DNA from: Clostridiales bacterium
Lineage (GTDB): Bacteria > Bacillota > Clostridia > Oscillospirales > Acutalibacteraceae
DNA: 64,000 nucleotides
Assembly (NCBI GenBank): GCA_019422525.1
Contig: JAHZDE010000013.1
Location: 1 to 64,000 of the forward strand
Direction of reading: 5' to 3'
Position 1 is the first letter of the stretch. Each line of letters opens with the position of its first letter. The notes beneath the pieces are model-generated. The model did not search any database. It was not told where the DNA came from and worked only from the letters and a program-made list of their open reading frames with translations. The position numbers and the translations under genes were made by a program. Positions 61,893-64,000 of the stretch are shown here, piece by piece.

Positions 61893-62053
61893 AGTGTTTT
61901 GAAGAAACGCGCAGCCATCACGAAGTGATGATCCATAAGGGTTTGGGACTATCCCAACAAGCGCGTTATCCCCTTCCGGGGAAACGCTGTTTTCGCAGGA
62001 CTTGACCAAGAAAACATTGCTTGCAAGTTAGAGAAGCGAGCATATTAATAAAG
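61893..62053. other. Intergenic region after the relaxase
   Basis: 160 bases without a gene. Small repeats only: CCCC/GGGG around 61975 and GCTTGC words near 62025. A right att copy was looked for and not found. Confidence 0.4.
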
Positions 62054-64000
62054 TCACAAACCAAGTAATTGCTTCATTCCGGGCAGCACTGGATGTTTGC
62101 CATCGTAGTCGATAATAAATACCTCATCGTTCCAAATGCGCACTACATTCTGGTCGAAAATATATTGAATTGATCGCATAATGCGGGATGGTTTATACAT
62201 TGATTTGTCTAAGACAACCTGCGGAACGATTGCAAGTTTCCACTCCTTGTTCGTATTGCAAGATAAAACCGGCAATTTGCCTTCCTTGGACATAGTCATA
62301 AAGCGCGACAATATAGATTTATTTCTTTGTTGTATTGGAGGGAACGGAGAAGATTCGAGCAACGATATCATGTTATCGAACACTACCTTATCGGTTATAT
62401 TAAACGCGAAATAGGGTGTTACTTTTCCATCAAATGGATTCAGATACACATGCTTAAAGAAATCAATGTCAACAATACATCCGTGAACTGTACCAGTTCC
62501 CCCAATCAATTTTACTTCATCAGAAACCATCGAAAGAGCTTTCTGATATGGTGACAACGCATCTCTCACTCTTGTAACGTATTCAGGGAGATTATTATAG
62601 TAATACCGGATGTCATAATAGAGCTTTTGTCGCTTTCCTCCATTTAGTAGGTACAAACCACTAACACTGTCAAGCACAAACATGTAAAATCCATCACGTT
62701 TTAAAGCATATATTTCTCCATGACTCCTCATGTCCTGCATCATTATGCCTTGGCATCGGTTAAACTCAATATACTGTTCTCGTGTGATCCGATGAATGCC
62801 ATCTGGATAGCCCTTAAACGGGTCATACCTATGCACATCGAGCGTAAATGTGTTAAGATGCCAAATCTTAGGTTCGTAGCCGACTTGGTTATCTGAAAAA
62901 ACCGCAGGACCGTTTTCCTTAAGTAAATACGAATTCTGATGTGTATGGCCACTGACATAAATCCAGTTGGAGTTATATTCAGCATTAGACCAATCAGCCA
63001 TCTGTGTATGGGTCAATACAATTACTCGAAGATTTCCCGCACAAGATAGAATTTTCTCGTACACTGCTCTAAAGCGCCGTGCTCGCGCAGCATCTTCTTC
63101 TGGCGAAACCACTGCACGATACAAACCAGCCTTCGAATTATAGACAGGGTTCAGCCCAGAGAATCCAATTCCTCCAAGCACAATAAGTGTGGAATCAGCG
63201 CATGCTTCTGTCAATTCATCGATACTCGCGCTTAGAATTGTTTGTTCACCTAATACTGCACTGCGAACCCCCTTGTACATTATGAACAGTTCATTTTCCA
63301 GCAATGTTATTCTGTTTGGCATCACTTTTCGATAGCTAGAAATAATTTCATCGACAGCCCGTACTGGTTGCATTCCCATTGGATTGCCATCCCATAGTTC
63401 ATGATTGCCAAGAACCGATATAATTCTACCCTGCCAACCATCAAATGCTGTAAGCTGTTTATAAAATAGTGATTCCAGCTCAACGCTGTCGGCTACATCC
63501 CCACCTATAAGTAATATGCCTTTTGTATCCATCACAGAAGATATAAGCTCTGATACTTTATCATGTATACGTTTTTTGATTTCAGGTAACGAAAGCTGCA
63601 TAATATTGTTTAGCTGATGTTCAAGATGAATGTCGGTAATGTAACTAATTGAATCAACCGTTCCATCGTTTATCGCTAAATCGTATGTATGTGCTTTATC
63701 AACAGTAGATAATATCTGTCCATTTTCTCCTGTAATCTCAGGCGTTTCAAGCGCTATCGGCTCATACTTTATTACCCTAACAGGCGGAAATTTCTTTTCT
63801 AACTTTTTGCGGATATCCTCAGGGAACTCTATGATGGGAATAGTTGGATCCTTTTGCAGGGCATTGCTGCAGAGTTTTAACGTCAAAAGAGAGCGAGGAA
63901 CGCACAGAATCGCACTTGGATTCTTATCTATTGCATAGTCAATGAGCTTTTTATCAATAAACGGCATATAGCGTACGTTCGTCGGATCTTGGTCGAGCAT
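62054..64000 (-). CDS. Calcineurin-like metallophosphoesterase with N-terminal repeats (runs to window edge)
   Basis: 648 residues to the edge, probably longer. Motifs in order: DIHLEH (Asp123, His125), GGDVAD, GNHELWD, THTQ and GHTHQNSY, a full metal-binding set. The N-terminal 60 residues (AILCVPRSLLTLKLCSNALQ) look like DUF4116-type repeats. The C-terminal 200 residues match no family I know and contain several aromatic beta-like segments. It hydrolyses a phosphoester of unknown kind. AT-rich. It is either the last cargo of element B or host DNA. Confidence 0.8.
   Translation of the reverse strand: MLDQDPTNVRYMPFIDKKLIDYAIDKNPSAILCVPRSLLTLKLCSNALQKDPTIPIIEFPEDIRKKLEKKFPPVRVIKYEPIALETPEITGENGQILSTVDKAHTYDLAINDGTVDSISYITDIHLEHQLNNIMQLSLPEIKKRIHDKVSELISSVMDTKGILLIGGDVADSVELESLFYKQLTAFDGWQGRIISVLGNHELWDGNPMGMQPVRAVDEIISSYRKVMPNRITLLENELFIMYKGVRSAVLGEQTILSASIDELTEACADSTLIVLGGIGFSGLNPVYNSKAGLYRAVVSPEEDAARARRFRAVYEKILSCAGNLRVIVLTHTQMADWSNAEYNSNWIYVSGHTHQNSYLLKENGPAVFSDNQVGYEPKIWHLNTFTLDVHRYDPFKGYPDGIHRITREQYIEFNRCQGIMMQDMRSHGEIYALKRDGFYMFVLDSVSGLYLLNGGKRQKLYYDIRYYYNNLPEYVTRVRDALSPYQKALSMVSDEVKLIGGTGTVHGCIVDIDFFKHVYLNPFDGKVTPYFAFNITDKVVFDNMISLLESSPFPPIQQRNKSILSRFMTMSKEGKLPVLSCNTNKEWKLAIVPQVVLDKSMYKPSRIMRSIQYIFDQNVVRIWNDEVFIIDYDGKHPVLPGMKQLLGL

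Larger units (their letters stand above)
37709..62053. mobile_element. Element B: second ICE, plus-strand conjugation operon
   Basis: One long plus-strand run from a RepA/DUF6017 protein through ParA, ParB, PcfB, VirD4, Maff2, VirB6, PrgI, VirB4, NlpC/P60, DUF4315, DUF4366, TopB, ArdC, TTRAP and MobC to a relaxase. Gene order matches element A in mirror image. The proteins are clearly diverged, so this is a different ICE lineage and not a recent duplication. The left boundary is placed at the tRNA half-site. The right boundary is uncertain because no integrase or second att copy is seen before the window ends. Confidence 0.7.

Noticed and set aside
1..64000. CRISPR arrays, rRNA genes, intact tRNA genes, IS transposases
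   Set aside because: I looked for regular short repeats, tRNA cloverleafs and DDE or HUH transposase motifs and found none; the only tRNA sequence is the 3' half at 37667.

Overview
The window looks like accessory DNA of an anaerobic Firmicute of the class Clostridia (gut Oscillospiraceae or Lachnospiraceae type). It is built almost entirely from two integrative and conjugative elements (ICEs) with the clostridial CD11xx/Maff2 type IV secretion backbone. Typical features are strong GGAGG ribosome sites, many TTG and GTG starts, and GC-rich conjugation genes broken up by AT-rich cargo islands. No ribosomal RNA, intact tRNA, CRISPR array or transposase was seen.

Element A (left edge to about 37.7 kb). 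A sigma-like factor and a small HTH protein (0.1-0.8 kb, minus) are followed by an oriT-like hairpin block, MobC and a MobP-type relaxase (1.3-3.1 kb, plus). Next is an AT-rich restriction island (3.4-8.9 kb): an XRE regulator, an N6/N4 methyltransferase and a C5 methyltransferase on plus, convergent with a LAGLIDADG-like gene, mcrB and mcrC on minus. A DNA-damage module follows (9.1-12.6 kb): XRE repressor, ImmA protease, Y-family polymerase and YolD, with repeated operators in two divergent promoters. Then come an alpha/beta hydrolase, a SLOG-like protein, an XRE protein and a 416-residue orphan. The conjugation operon runs on minus from 34.2 to 16.1 kb: DUF6017 protein, PcfB, VirD4, Maff2, VirB6, PrgI, VirB4, orphan, C5 methyltransferase, NlpC/P60 hydrolase, PP-loop protein, DUF4315, DUF4366, [Shedu-like nuclease], TopB, orphan, ArdA fusion, Cys protein. 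A helicase plus DUF2290-like pair (34.4-37.2 kb) and an excisionase-like gene end the element at a 42-bp 3' half of a tRNA-Arg(CCU).

Element B (about 37.7 kb to beyond 61.9 kb) lies in the opposite orientation: GIY-YIG protein, two Cys-rich proteins, RepA-like protein, ParA, ParB, PcfB, VirD4, Maff2, VirB6, PrgI, VirB4, NlpC/P60, DUF4315, DUF4366, [AT-rich GIY-YIG gene], TopB, ArdC, TTRAP, MobC, CD1845-like membrane protein and relaxase. A metallophosphoesterase gene fills 62.1-64.0 kb and runs to the right edge.

The two backbones are syntenic, and the same DUF4366/topB junction carries an AT-rich nuclease-like gene in each (Shedu-like in A, GIY-YIG in B). This marks a cargo hotspot. The best candidates for undescribed biology are the McrBC system with a LAGLIDADG-like partner, the GIY-YIG hotspot protein, the helicase/DUF2290-like pair, and the two-promoter operator array of the polymerase module. 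All functional assignments come from reading motifs by eye; no database search was run.
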